A DNA stretch of 64,000 nt from Bradyrhizobium sp. CSA112 (GCF_029051645.1 NZ_JAACFS010000001.1:62001-126000); one strand, 5' to 3'. Positions 8,523 through 15,571 are shown, counted from the first letter of the stretch. Notes: a model not told the origin generated them from the sequence alone. Program-made: numbers and translations.

Positions 8523-9161
8523 CTAACCGCATCCAAGGGCGCTAGTCAGTTTATCCAAGACAGTGCGAAACCAAACTGCTTGTGCTACTGGCGAGAGGTG
8601 TACGCCGTCCAGGGTCGGGGTTTTCGCTTGGACAAGTGCAGACCTGATATCGATATATTTTCGGCCGGCATAATAGCGGATCATGTCGTCAATCTTGTCT
8701 GATGACGCCCGGTCGAGCGAACCGGTGGCGGGGCCAGACTCTAGCGGCGGGATGCCAGCATACAGGACAACATCAGATCGCGTCCTAAGTGCCTTGTCCA
8801 GAAAATTGTAGCGATCCGGAAACTCGGACAGGCTTGCCGGTTCTGCGTCATTGGTGCCGATCGCAATGACAACCGCGGCGGCTCTGAACGCGAGGCGCCT
8901 AGCCGTTAATGCGTACTGGTAAGTTGTCGCGCCCCCTATCCCGGCGTTGACGACACGATGCCCGCAAATCTCAGCGGGCAATAACGCGGATTCTACGATG
9001 CTGTCGCCAACAAACACAATGGAATTAGCGCCCGCCTGAGCGAGCTGGCTGCGAATGACGAATATCCTGACCTCCGTGTGGTCGTGCGCGGTGGCCGGCC
9101 CAGCCACAGCAAGAGCTAGTAGAGCAGCGAATGCTGTTGTTCGATTTGTCACCTTGGTCAT
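8523..9161 (-). CDS. Secreted SGNH/GDSL-family hydrolase (prophage cargo)
   Basis: 212 residues with a signal peptide of about 25 residues (AFAALLALAVAGPATAHD). SGNH blocks are present: FVGDSIVES with nucleophile Ser54, NAGIGG around residue 75, IGTND with Asn104, and DGVHLS with Asp185 and His188. The family includes esterases, lipases and acetyl-ester hydrolases of polysaccharides. Export to the periplasm fits action on a surface polysaccharide or lipid; the substrate cannot be read from sequence. The ATG overlaps the stop of the upstream gene (ATGA). It reads against the phage late genes, which is typical of prophage-carried host-modifying genes. Confidence 0.85.
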   Translation of the reverse strand: MTKVTNRTTAFAALLALAVAGPATAHDHTEVRIFVIRSQLAQAGANSIVFVGDSIVESALLPAEICGHRVVNAGIGGATTYQYALTARRLAFRAAAVVIAIGTNDAEPASLSEFPDRYNFLDKALRTRSDVVLYAGIPPLESGPATGSLDRASSDKIDDMIRYYAGRKYIDIRSALVQAKTPTLDGVHLSPVAQAVWFRTVLDKLTSALGCG

Positions 9162-9592
9162 CTAACCAAAATTTCGGTCACGATAAGGCCGTCCTCTGTA
9201 ACCGATACCGGGTTGTGTAGCAGGGTGACAGTGAATGGGCGGTCAACCTTGTCGATCGTCGCGATACCGGACACGGCGATGTTTATCAGATCGTCGGAAA
9301 TATCGACGCGGAAGTCCTTCCCGCCGCAAGACGGTAGCATTACTGGAGTTGGCCTGACGTGGTGCCTGACGGCCTTCTCGGCGAACAGACAGGCTGTCAA
9401 TTTGATGGCGGGAATCATTGCCGCAAGTTTGGCTTTGCTAAATTCGACCTTCTCGTACCGCATCGGCCCAGACGGCTCTAGCCGCGTCGGGTCGTCAGTT
9501 TGCTTCTCGGATAGCAAAAACGGGTACAGCGTCGGCGAAAGCAGCAGCGCCGACAAAAACAGATAGACCGGAACATCAGAGAGGCGAGGCAC
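9158..9592 (-). CDS. Membrane-anchored protein upstream of SGNH hydrolase
   Basis: 144 residues from a GTG at 9592 that overlaps the stop of the preceding small gene (TAGTG). A membrane span lies at residues 8 to 27 (PVYLFLSALLLSPTLYPFLL), leaving about 115 residues, probably periplasmic and beta-rich (DFRVDISDDLINIAV, RPFTVTLLHN). The frame stays open far upstream across the 207-residue plus-strand gene, but that extension is a shadow of that gene. Overlap with the hydrolase gene suggests joint function. No family recognised. Confidence 0.65.
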   Translation of the reverse strand: MPRLSDVPVYLFLSALLLSPTLYPFLLSEKQTDDPTRLEPSGPMRYEKVEFSKAKLAAMIPAIKLTACLFAEKAVRHHVRPTPVMLPSCGGKDFRVDISDDLINIAVSGIATIDKVDRPFTVTLLHNPVSVTEDGLIVTEILVR

Positions 9593-9681
9593 TATTGGCG
9601 CCCTTGATATTTTGCGCGCCAGATTTCGAACTCGACCCACAGCCAAACCGCGGCCGGAACAATAAGCGTTAACCACCACAT
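9592..9681 (-). CDS. 29-aa Trp-rich membrane peptide
   Basis: ATG at 9681 preceded by a strong purine-rich ribosome binding site (GGGGAGGGGCGG). The peptide MWWLTLIVPAAVWLWVEF is one membrane span and is followed by a short polar tail with WRAKYQGRQ. It begins the four-gene minus-strand cassette and its stop overlaps the next start. Function unknown; it may be a leader or a small partner of the following membrane protein. Confidence 0.55.
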   Translation of the reverse strand: MWWLTLIVPAAVWLWVEFEIWRAKYQGRQ

Positions 9682-9793
9682 CCGCCCCTCCCCAAGGTTG
9701 GGCGCGAATCCTACCACCACAACCCCGAATAGAGCAAGTCGATGAAACCCAGCACCAGAGCGGGCGCGGGCAGCCTCGCCGTGAGGAGAACCC

Positions 9794-10417
9794 ATGCCTG
9801 AACCAGCAGCAATCCGCCACAAAAACCCCGGTGCGATGTGGCCGGGAGCTATCGCCACGAAGTGGGGCTCGAAGAAGTGGGTTTATCTCAACGACGGCAC
9901 CGGGCAGGGCGGCAACGGTAAGGGCAACAAGATCGCCACGTTTGACAACTGGGTCGATGGTATTTGCGCGCAGCTCGATCTGTGGCGCACCTCGCCGAAC
10001 TACAAGAACAAGCGCTTCGCCGAAGCTATCCGTATTTGGTCCGGTGGCAACAACGTCCCGGCGTACATCAGCTACGTCAAGGCGCGCATTCCGGGGATGG
10101 ACGAAAACACCGTCATGAACGATGCGTTCTGGCGCGGGCCTATGGGGGTCAAGTTTCTCCAGGTGCAGGCTGGGCACGAAGCCGGGAAGCCAATTCCGGC
10201 TCCCGATGCGGACTGGATCGAGGCGCAGCGGCGCGTGTTCTCCGGTGCAAAGCCCTTGACCTCCACTACCCAGAAGGCGGGTGGCGCCATCGCTGCTGCC
10301 GGCACGGCGGCGACTATCGCCCATCAAGCCGGGTTCAATCCCGCCATCATTATCGCAATCGGCGCTGCGGTCGCAGTGGCCGCATTCCTCATCATCTGGA
10401 AACTGAAAGGCAAATGA
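9794..10417 (+). CDS. Phage muralytic-type protein with C-terminal membrane anchor
   Basis: 207 residues, preceded by a strong GAGGAGA ribosome binding site. Residues 7 to 130 form a globular domain with RHKNPGAMWPG, IATFDNWVDGICAQLDLW and ISYVKARIPGMDE, a pattern I associate with phage transglycosylase-like or P5-like virion lysozyme proteins. Residues 183 to 203 form a hydrophobic span (AIIIAIGAAVAVAAFLIIW) followed by KLKGK. It opens the lysis-type cassette, so a membrane-tethered endolysin is likely. The catalytic residue is not certain. Confidence 0.65.
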   Translation: MPEPAAIRHKNPGAMWPGAIATKWGSKKWVYLNDGTGQGGNGKGNKIATFDNWVDGICAQLDLWRTSPNYKNKRFAEAIRIWSGGNNVPAYISYVKARIPGMDENTVMNDAFWRGPMGVKFLQVQAGHEAGKPIPAPDADWIEAQRRVFSGAKPLTSTTQKAGGAIAAAGTAATIAHQAGFNPAIIIAIGAAVAVAAFLIIWKLKGK

Positions 10418-10569
10418 CAATGTTCGTATTCGGATCTGTTCTCGGCTTCGTCGCTGGCGGTGCTCTCATCTGGTTCTGTCGTGAGCCCGTGACCGTCTGG
10501 TATAAAGGCGCTGAAAACTATGTCGGCGCGCTCAACGACAAAATCAACGCGATCAAAGCCAAACTCTGA
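10414..10569 (+). CDS. 51-aa small membrane protein of lysis cassette
   Basis: The ATG overlaps the previous stop (ATGA) and the stop overlaps the next ATG (TGATG). The peptide has a hydrophobic segment FGSVLGFVAGGALIWF near the N-terminus and a charged helical C-terminus ending KINAIKAKL. Size, position and topology fit a holin-type or accessory lysis protein; this is inference. Confidence 0.6.
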   Translation: MTMFVFGSVLGFVAGGALIWFCREPVTVWYKGAENYVGALNDKINAIKAKL

Positions 10570-10769
10570 TGGACTTCGCCGCGCCACTCTCCCGCGTTGC
10601 GCTGCGCTATGTCGTCGGCTTTCTGATCGCGAAGGGCTACCAGATCAGCCCCGAGACAGCAACGGACCCCGACCTAGCACAGCTCGCATATTTTCTGATT
10701 GCAGGCGGCCTTGCCATGCTTAGCGAAGGCTGGTGGTGGCTCGCCCGCAAGTACGGGTGGGCACAGTAG
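10569..10769 (+). CDS. 66-aa two-span membrane protein, holin candidate
   Basis: Hydrophobic segments lie at residues 10 to 23 (ALRYVVGFLIAKG) and 39 to 60 (LAYFLIAGGLAMLSEGWWWLA). Start overlaps the stop of the previous gene by one base. The short length, two possible spans and location between a muralytic protein and another membrane protein suggest a holin or antiholin. No family certainty. Confidence 0.6.
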   Translation: MDFAAPLSRVALRYVVGFLIAKGYQISPETATDPDLAQLAYFLIAGGLAMLSEGWWWLARKYGWAQ

Positions 10770-10770
10770 C

Positions 10771-11208
10771 ATGTGGACCGCCATCATCGCCTTCTTCAAG
10801 GCAATCCCCGCCATCACTGGCGGCATAACGGCGTTCACCCAAGCCTACTACAACGCCAAAGTTCAAATCATTCAGGCCCGCGTCGGCGGTGATGTCGAAG
10901 TAGCGAAGCAACTTGCAACCGGCATTGTTGCCGAGGGGCAGACGCGCGTCGAGTTCTTGAAGGTCGTCGCGCAAAGCAAATTCCTGATGTTCCTAGTGGG
11001 CGGCTTTGCTTTCCCCTGGATGTTCTACCAGGCGAAGGTGGTCATGTGGGACAAGATCATCTGCAAGTGGGTTCTCGGCGTCTACGGATACACCCCTCCG
11101 GTTGATGGCTCGGTTGGTGAGTGGGCTGGGTGGATAATCGGCGGCATCTTCGGCACTGGTGGCGTGATGGCGCTGGGGCAAATGTTTTATAACCGGAGAG
11201 AGCGATGA
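10771..11208 (+). CDS. 145-aa phage membrane protein, holin-like
   Basis: The ATG at 10771, one base after the previous stop, gives MWTAIIAFFKAIPAITGG. An amphipathic helix with VEVAKQLATGIVAEGQTRVEFLKVVAQ separates it from two membrane spans at about residues 68 to 85 (FLMFLVGGFAFPWMFYQ) and 119 to 137 (WIIGGIFGTGGVMALGQMF). A basic tail YNRRER ends the protein. This topology is common for uncharacterised phage membrane proteins next to lysis genes. A holin role is plausible but unproven. Confidence 0.6.
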   Translation: MWTAIIAFFKAIPAITGGITAFTQAYYNAKVQIIQARVGGDVEVAKQLATGIVAEGQTRVEFLKVVAQSKFLMFLVGGFAFPWMFYQAKVVMWDKIICKWVLGVYGYTPPVDGSVGEWAGWIIGGIFGTGGVMALGQMFYNRRER

Positions 11209-11414
11209 GGATACTAGCCGCGGCGGCGGTTGCACTGTTGTTGGCAGGGTGCGCGAGCATTCCTGAACCTGCACCCAAGCCGCAAGTGCATCGCAGTTAT
11301 ACTAAGCCTGCGAAAATAGTCCAACCGGCGCCAGTCGAGAAGCCGGCTGCTGAGAAAGCCAAGACATTCAAAGAGCGTTGGCTCTCGCGCTTCTTCAGGA
11401 ATCGCGCACAATGA
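11205..11414 (+). CDS. Small lipoprotein, spanin-like
   Basis: 69 residues. The signal peptide ends with lipobox LLAGC (Cys at residue 17), followed by a Pro-rich segment (IPEPAPKPQ) and a basic C-terminus RWLSRFFRNRAQ. A short Pro-rich lipoprotein inside a lysis cassette resembles the outer-membrane spanin Rz1, but no embedded inner-membrane Rz partner was found in another frame. It overlaps the previous stop and the next start by four bases. Confidence 0.65.
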   Translation: MRILAAAAVALLLAGCASIPEPAPKPQVHRSYTKPAKIVQPAPVEKPAAEKAKTFKERWLSRFFRNRAQ

Positions 11415-11587
11415 GCGACGATATCCAGCGTTCATTGGGCCGCGTCGAGGCCAAGGTTGACCTACTTCTAGATCGAGAAAGCGCAAACAACAAGCGCATC
11501 AGCGCCGTAGAGAAAAAGGTCTGGTACGCCTCTGGAGCCTCCGCGGTCGTCGCATTTTTCGCAACACATCTCATCGGCAAACACTAG
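11411..11587 (+). CDS. XhlA-like coiled-coil membrane protein
   Basis: 58 residues from the ATG at 11411 that overlaps the previous stop. The N-terminal 35 residues form a charged coiled coil (LGRVEAKVDLLLDRESANNKR) and the C-terminal part is a membrane span YASGASAVVAFFATHLIG. This order is that of the haemolysin XhlA family of phage membrane-associated proteins, often placed with lysis genes. Assignment rests on topology only. Confidence 0.6.
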   Translation: MSDDIQRSLGRVEAKVDLLLDRESANNKRISAVEKKVWYASGASAVVAFFATHLIGKH

Positions 11588-11597
11588 GGGGCTTCAA

Positions 11598-11918
11598 ATG
11601 CTCAGACTCGCTATCGCGCTGCTAGCCATGCTAGCGGCAACGCCGGCCTATGCCGTGAACGAACTCCAGGGACAGCCGCTCTCCAAGATCGAGGAGATGG
11701 GGAGGTCTCACGGAGTCATCATTGAGAAGCTGAGCGCAGCGGACACCGCGATGGTTGACGCCGCATCGCCCGGCCGCCCGCAGCCATCCACGATCTACCT
11801 CCTGACGCTCGGCTCCAGCGCGATGCTGGCTCTGGTGCGCGACGGGGTGGTCATCTTCTCTAGCGATCCGGTACCGCTGGAGGAAGTGAACAAGGTTCTC
11901 AAGCGTAGTGGTGCGTGA
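11598..11918 (+). CDS. Exported small protein of unknown function
   Basis: 106 residues with an N-terminal signal peptide (LAIALLAMLAATPAYA) cleaved near residue 19. The mature part of about 87 residues is mixed alpha/beta with SKIEEMGRSHGVIIEKL and STIYLLTLGSSAMLALV. No Cys and no family recognised. A ribosome binding site AGGGGG lies upstream. Its stop overlaps the next start. Prophage location after the lysis genes suggests a cargo or lysis-accessory gene. Confidence 0.6.
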   Translation: MLRLAIALLAMLAATPAYAVNELQGQPLSKIEEMGRSHGVIIEKLSAADTAMVDAASPGRPQPSTIYLLTLGSSAMLALVRDGVVIFSSDPVPLEEVNKVLKRSGA

Positions 11919-12352
11919 TGTTTCTGGGCATCCTCCTTTTCATTGCCGGCATGTTCATTGCCACCCAGAACACGCAAAGCAAGATCGCTTGGCCCCTGAT
12001 CATTGTGGGCCTTGTGCTGATCGCGGTGCCGGTGAGGGCTCATGACCACGACCATCCAGAACTGGATGCCTGGTACGCGGGCCTGATGCAGCCCGACAAT
12101 CCAACGGCATCCTGCTGCGGCAAGACAGATGCCTATTGGTGCGACGACTACTACGCCAGAGACGGAAAGGCATATTGCAGGATCACGGACGACCGGGTTG
12201 TCGATGGACGCCCTCCGGTGCCGGTTGGCACTGAGATTGAGATACCCGCGCGCAAGCTGAAATGGGATCGAGGGAATCCGACTGGACATTCCGTCGTGTT
12301 CCTGAGTAGCGGCGGTTCGGTTTTCTGTTTCGTCCAGGCTGGAGGTGTCTGA
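11918..12352 (+). CDS. Exported Cys-containing protein, Rhizobiales-type
   Basis: 144 residues from the ATG at 11918; a GTG three bases earlier is also in frame. Two hydrophobic segments (FLGILLFIAGMFIA and WPLIIVGLVLIAVPVRA) precede a mature region starting HDHDHPELDAWYAGL. It contains a Cys cluster (ASCCGKTDAYWC), later YCRI and FCF. Proteins with the opening pattern HPELDxWYxxL and a CC pair are common, uncharacterised secreted proteins in Rhizobiales and their phages. The first span may simply be an extra membrane helix. Confidence 0.65.
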   Translation: MFLGILLFIAGMFIATQNTQSKIAWPLIIVGLVLIAVPVRAHDHDHPELDAWYAGLMQPDNPTASCCGKTDAYWCDDYYARDGKAYCRITDDRVVDGRPPVPVGTEIEIPARKLKWDRGNPTGHSVVFLSSGGSVFCFVQAGGV

Positions 12353-13585
12353 ATGGCTTTTTCGCCGGCCATCACCGACGAAGAATGTATTCAGGCGGCA
12401 AAGGCTAGCCAATCCCACCGCAGGTTTTCTGAGGCCGCTGCCTCGATCGGCATATCGGTATCTGCGCTCAAACATCGCACAAAACTTGCCGCAGAGCGTG
12501 GCCTACTCGGCACGAAGCCCGTTCTACCGGGTTTCCGCCTCTCGAAAACGACAGCCGTTACCAATGAAGACGGCGATGTTGTCCGCGAGTTCATCCAGCA
12601 GCGGCCAGAGTTGGGGGCGCCATTTGAGGTTCCTCCAGGACATGCTGTTAAAGGTGTGTCTGCTCTTGTTGATTCTGACGGTCGTACTATCCAGCAATGG
12701 ATCAAGACCAAAGAGCAAACGCAGACCGATCTGATAGCAGCGATCAAGGAAGAGTTCGACCAATACCAGGGCGCTGCCAAGCTCGTTGAGCCTCCGAAAG
12801 AAACCAACTCCGATCTGATGCAGGTGTACCCCGTATGCGATCCGCATATCGGAATGCTTTCCTGGGGGCCGGAGACCGGCGAATCCAACGACCTCAAGAT
12901 TGGTGTGGAGCGCGTTGATAGCGGGCTCCAGCGTCTGATCTCGCTCGCGCCTCCGGCTGAGACCGCCGTCATTATCCAGACTGGCGACTTCCTGCATGCC
13001 GATTCGCAGTCTAACGCGACGCCAGCGTCAGGCCACCAACTAGACGTGGATGGAAGGGCGCAGAAGGTCAAGCTTGCTGGCGTCCAACTCTTGCGTCGAT
13101 CGATCGACTACGCCCTGCAAAAGCATCAGCGGGTTATCGTCAAGAACCTGAAGGGCAACCACGACCCTGAAAGCGCGGCTTGGCTCAACATCGCATTGGG
13201 AATGTTCTATTCCGACGAGCCGCGGGTAGAGATCGACCTTGAAGACGGCAACAACGATATCTGGCTGCATCTGTTCGGCGTCAACTACATCGGGGCAACG
13301 CACGGCCACACCATGAAGCCAGAGCGAATGGCGATGGTGATGGCGGACGATAACCCGGAATATTGGGGCGCCTCCAAATATCGCTGGATGATCTTCGGCC
13401 ATATCCATCACGAGACGGTCAAGGAGGTGGGTTCGGTTCGCTGCGAGTCCTTCCGCCAGCCGGTCCCCAAGGATGCCTACGCGCACAGCCACGGTTACCG
13501 GGCGGGCAATTCAATGTCTGCGGTGACGCTGCATAAGACTGACGGCGAGATCGGCCGGCACAAGATCAACTTCCCGAGGGGCTGA
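12353..13585 (+). CDS. Phage calcineurin-like metallophosphoesterase with N-terminal HTH
   Basis: 410 residues. Residues 8 to 50 look like a helix-turn-helix (ECIQAAKASQ to SVSALKHRT). Residues 158 to 360 hold all metallophosphoesterase blocks: DPHIG (Asp163, His165), QTGDFLHAD (Asp212), GNHD (268-271), ATHGH (His317, His319) and FGHIHH (His350, His352). It should bind two metal ions and hydrolyse a phosphoester, possibly nucleic acid. Fused HTH and phosphoesterase proteins recur in phages. It follows the previous gene directly and its stop overlaps the next start. Confidence 0.8.
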   Translation: MAFSPAITDEECIQAAKASQSHRRFSEAAASIGISVSALKHRTKLAAERGLLGTKPVLPGFRLSKTTAVTNEDGDVVREFIQQRPELGAPFEVPPGHAVKGVSALVDSDGRTIQQWIKTKEQTQTDLIAAIKEEFDQYQGAAKLVEPPKETNSDLMQVYPVCDPHIGMLSWGPETGESNDLKIGVERVDSGLQRLISLAPPAETAVIIQTGDFLHADSQSNATPASGHQLDVDGRAQKVKLAGVQLLRRSIDYALQKHQRVIVKNLKGNHDPESAAWLNIALGMFYSDEPRVEIDLEDGNNDIWLHLFGVNYIGATHGHTMKPERMAMVMADDNPEYWGASKYRWMIFGHIHHETVKEVGSVRCESFRQPVPKDAYAHSHGYRAGNSMSAVTLHKTDGEIGRHKINFPRG

Positions 13586-13950
13586 TGAGCCTTCCGCTGA
13601 ATGCCGAGATGGTGGCGACGGCTTACGACTTCCTGAACACAACGCCGCCGTTCAACAAGTGGAACTTGCCGGATGCCGAAGATGTAGGCTTCCGTCTGTC
13701 GCGCCGGAAGAAGGAGCTTGGTCGCTATCAGTGGGACGGCAAGAGGCACACCATCATCGCCTCTAGCCTCGCCATCGGCCACACGTCTACGCTGATGCGC
13801 TTTCTCTGCCACGAGATGATACACCTGCATCTCGAAGCAACCGGCACAGAGAGCCGTCGAGGGGGCGAGGACACACACAACGTAGCGTTCCAGAAGTTCG
13901 CTGCAGAGGTCTGCAAATATCACGGCTTCGACCCGAAGGCTTTTTACTGA
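13585..13950 (+). CDS. SprT-like zinc metallopeptidase domain protein
   Basis: 121 residues. The motif LCHEMIHLHLEATG contains HExxH (His76 to His80). Upstream residues 35 to 60 form the beta strands GRYQW and HTIIAS of SprT-like domains. The C-terminal helix includes HNVAFQKFAAEVCKYHGF; its conserved His may be the third metal ligand. SprT-like proteins in phages are thought to cleave or remodel host or phage proteins, but the target is unknown. Coupled by ATG/stop overlaps on both sides. Confidence 0.8.
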   Translation: MSLPLNAEMVATAYDFLNTTPPFNKWNLPDAEDVGFRLSRRKKELGRYQWDGKRHTIIASSLAIGHTSTLMRFLCHEMIHLHLEATGTESRRGGEDTHNVAFQKFAAEVCKYHGFDPKAFY

Positions 13951-14096
13951 TGATGTCTCCCGCGCTCGTGGCCTTCGTGGGCCTTTTGTACGCATACATT
14001 GCCGTCGAACAATTCTACCTCGAAAATCCGGGTATGGGCATTTGCTACTTTGGCTATGCCGTGGCGAATATCGGCATGTGGTTTTTGGTAAAATAA
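13950..14096 (+). CDS. 48-aa two-span membrane protein
   Basis: ATG at 13950 overlaps the previous stop (TGATG). The sequence has two hydrophobic segments, ALVAFVGLLYAYIAV and CYFGYAVANIGMWFLV, linked by EQFYLENPGMG. It ends with Lys and stop at 14096. The coupling with the SprT-like gene supports expression. Function unknown. Confidence 0.55.
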   Translation: MMSPALVAFVGLLYAYIAVEQFYLENPGMGICYFGYAVANIGMWFLVK

Positions 14097-14143
14097 CCCG
14101 CATTTTGTAGGCTTTCGCGCGATTCCGTGTTACTGTGATTTGC

Positions 14144-14314
14144 ATGAACCGCGAGCGTATTTTCCACTATGCGCGCCATCACGCGCTACTAGATTGGGTC
14201 CGCCTCGGCTGGATAGTCGCCAAGCCGAACTGCCAAGGGATGTATATGGATGAGTTTAGTGTCACCGTTGAATGGCTTTGCCAGTGCAAAATCGTCAGAC
14301 CCAAAGACCGCTAG
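14144..14314 (+). CDS. 56-aa conserved-type phage protein
   Basis: The frame reads MNRERIFHYARHHALLDW, then LGWIVAKPNCQGMYMDEF and WLCQCKIVRPKDR. Balanced composition, three Cys and several aromatic residues make chance unlikely. It overlaps the next gene by 65 bases in another frame. Small proteins with this RLGW and QG-MD pattern are frequent in rhizobial phages, by memory. No function is known. Confidence 0.6.
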   Translation: MNRERIFHYARHHALLDWVRLGWIVAKPNCQGMYMDEFSVTVEWLCQCKIVRPKDR

Positions 14315-14462
14315 GTTCTTTCGCATCACCTTCCCCGAGAAGGGAAAGCCGCAGCTTTCAATCGGGCCGGGCGACCACACGATGCAGCGCTGGCAGCTAT
14401 CAATGGAAGAAATCCGCGGGCTCGTTCTCGACTGCCTGCCTGAGCTGCTGAACTCCCGATAA
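14250..14462 (+). CDS. 70-aa phage protein
   Basis: The frame starts with ATG at 14250; the first 20 residues overlap the preceding gene, and the remainder reads ARFFRITFPEKGKPQLSIG and WQLSMEEIRGLVLDCLPELL. The C-terminal 50 residues are balanced and protein-like. Its 3' part overlaps the 3' part of a convergent minus-strand gene by 137 bases, so one of the two tails may be longer than real. No function recognised. Confidence 0.5.
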   Translation: MSLVSPLNGFASAKSSDPKTARFFRITFPEKGKPQLSIGPGDHTMQRWQLSMEEIRGLVLDCLPELLNSR

Positions 14463-14577
14463 CCTCGTGCTCGAATGCGACGCCTTCGGGGTCGTTCTCA
14501 TCGAACCATTTCTGAGCAGCTTCAGCGGTTGCAAAGACCTTGATCTCGTCGCCGCGCTGATAGATCCAGACAGTCAT
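14326..14577 (-). CDS. 83-aa phage protein with MTVWIYQRG opening
   Basis: The ATG at 14577 gives MTVWIYQRGDEIKVF, then ATAEAAQKWFDENDPEG and VAFEHEV, which looks like a compact conserved fold. Such WI-x-KVFA-x-AA-W-ENDPEGVA proteins are common in rhizobial phages. The following 40 residues (after EVIGSS) are Ala/Arg-rich and overlap the convergent plus-strand gene, so they may be poorly constrained. It is the last gene of the minus-strand early cluster. Confidence 0.55.
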   Translation of the reverse strand: MTVWIYQRGDEIKVFATAEAAQKWFDENDPEGVAFEHEVIGSSAAQAGSRERARGFLPLIAASAASCGRPARLKAAAFPSRGR

Positions 14578-14599
14578 GCTCGATTCCTCAGGGTCATCG

Positions 14600-14776
14600 C
14601 TAGAGCCCCGATTCCCATTTGTCGAAGTCATTTATCTTCGACCAAAGAACCATTGGCTGGCCGTCGTCGTTGACAGCGTAACGCGGCTCTCCGCACCTCT
14701 GGCATCCGACAATCGGCGTTGTTGGGAGTATGGGCTCTTCGATCCGGCAACTCTTGCATACAAGCCAAGTCGTCAT
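14600..14776 (-). CDS. 58-aa zinc-ribbon-like phage protein
   Basis: ATG at 14776 gives MTTWLVCKSCRIEEPILP, with a second pair in VGCQRCGEPRY. Two CxxC pairs about 20 residues apart form a small zinc ribbon. The C-terminus LWSKINDFDKWESGL is acidic and aromatic. Upstream AUGs are in frame but have worse context. No partner is known. Confidence 0.6.
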   Translation of the reverse strand: MTTWLVCKSCRIEEPILPTTPIVGCQRCGEPRYAVNDDGQPMVLWSKINDFDKWESGL

Positions 14777-14799
14777 GGGGCTACCTCGGTGGTTGGCCA

Positions 14800-15081
14800 T
14801 CATCGGCGGTGGTAACTGCCGGTCGCCTCATTGTATTTGAAATTCGGGTCATTATAGGCCGGGAGCGGCGGGGTTGACTCCAGCGCGGCCTGTGCCGCGT
14901 CGATTCCGCGATACTGCCCGGCTCGATCAAGCCTCTCGTACAGTGCCTTGCGAGCCAGATAGAGAGCATTACCGTTCTTGGTGCTACGGTCGCAGCCGAC
15001 AACCCAGAGAAGGCCGTATGCAAGCTCCATCGCGTCGGTGTCGCTCATGTTGGGGCTGATTACCTTATCGACTAAATTCAT
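14800..15081 (-). CDS. 93-aa small early phage protein
   Basis: The ATG at 15081 follows GGAGG at good spacing and gives MNLVDKVISPNMSDTDA. The protein is helical with a single Cys, YGLLWVVGCDRSTKNGNALY and AQAALESTPPLP. A longer frame starting with GTG at 15186 lacks a binding site. No function recognised. Confidence 0.6.
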   Translation of the reverse strand: MNLVDKVISPNMSDTDAMELAYGLLWVVGCDRSTKNGNALYLARKALYERLDRAGQYRGIDAAQAALESTPPLPAYNDPNFKYNEATGSYHRR

Positions 15082-15158
15082 GGGGGTTCCTCCGTGTTCG
15101 CTTATCACTTTCAGTGTGCGGCCTAATCTATACCGGCTGCCGCTCGCATCCCCGTGGC

Positions 15159-15461
15159 TCAACCAATCAAACTGGCCTTTTGCCACAGAAGAACCTCCGC
15201 TCCACTTAGCCGGCTAGCTCGGCTTGGCAGGGGCCGCCAATCGCTGCTCAAGACGGTGGAGGGTGCGGCGGTTTTGCCGCAGATGTCGCAGTGCTCGCCC
15301 GGCGGCAGATGACATTCGCCACAATGCTTACCTTCCATTAAGATTGCCTCAAGATCGTCAATGATGCAGATCACGGCGCGGTCGTAGTCATCGCGCTCGG
15401 CGTTCGATAATTCGCGGCAGCGGTCGCGCATTGCTTGCGTTGACTTCAAGTCGGGTTTCAT
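15159..15461 (-). CDS. 100-aa early phage protein with Cys cluster
   Basis: Begins MKPDLKSTQAMRDRCREL, helical and charged, then HCGECHLPPGEHCDICG, a compact Cys-rich finger (four Cys and two His). The C-terminal third is less ordered. The ATG overlaps the stop of the preceding 37-residue gene (ATGA). A metal-binding role is an inference. Confidence 0.65.
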   Translation of the reverse strand: MKPDLKSTQAMRDRCRELSNAERDDYDRAVICIIDDLEAILMEGKHCGECHLPPGEHCDICGKTAAPSTVLSSDWRPLPSRASRLSGAEVLLWQKASLIG

Positions 15462-15571
15462 TTGCTATCCCAGCATTTGCAGTTCGGATGATTCCAATCG
15501 CCCTTCGGGAAGCATTGCCAGTACGGCGGGCAAGCCGCGGCGCAGAGCAGGATGACTAGAAGCGCCTTCAT
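15458..15571 (-). CDS. 37-aa Cys-rich secreted peptide
   Basis: The frame reads MKALLVILLCAAACPP, then YWQCFPKGDW, then CKCWDSK. The N-terminus is a short hydrophobic signal with a possible lipobox-like Cys. The mature part has further Cys residues and Trp. Overlaps at both ends with neighbours by ATGA junctions support translation. It is too short for family assignment. Confidence 0.6.
   Translation of the reverse strand: MKALLVILLCAAACPPYWQCFPKGDWNHPNCKCWDSK

Noticed and set aside
9158-10420. One long minus-strand open frame of 420 codons
   Set aside because: Only the last 144 codons (from GTG 9592) look like protein. The upstream part is antisense to the 207-residue plus-strand gene, which has a strong ribosome binding site and a clear domain.
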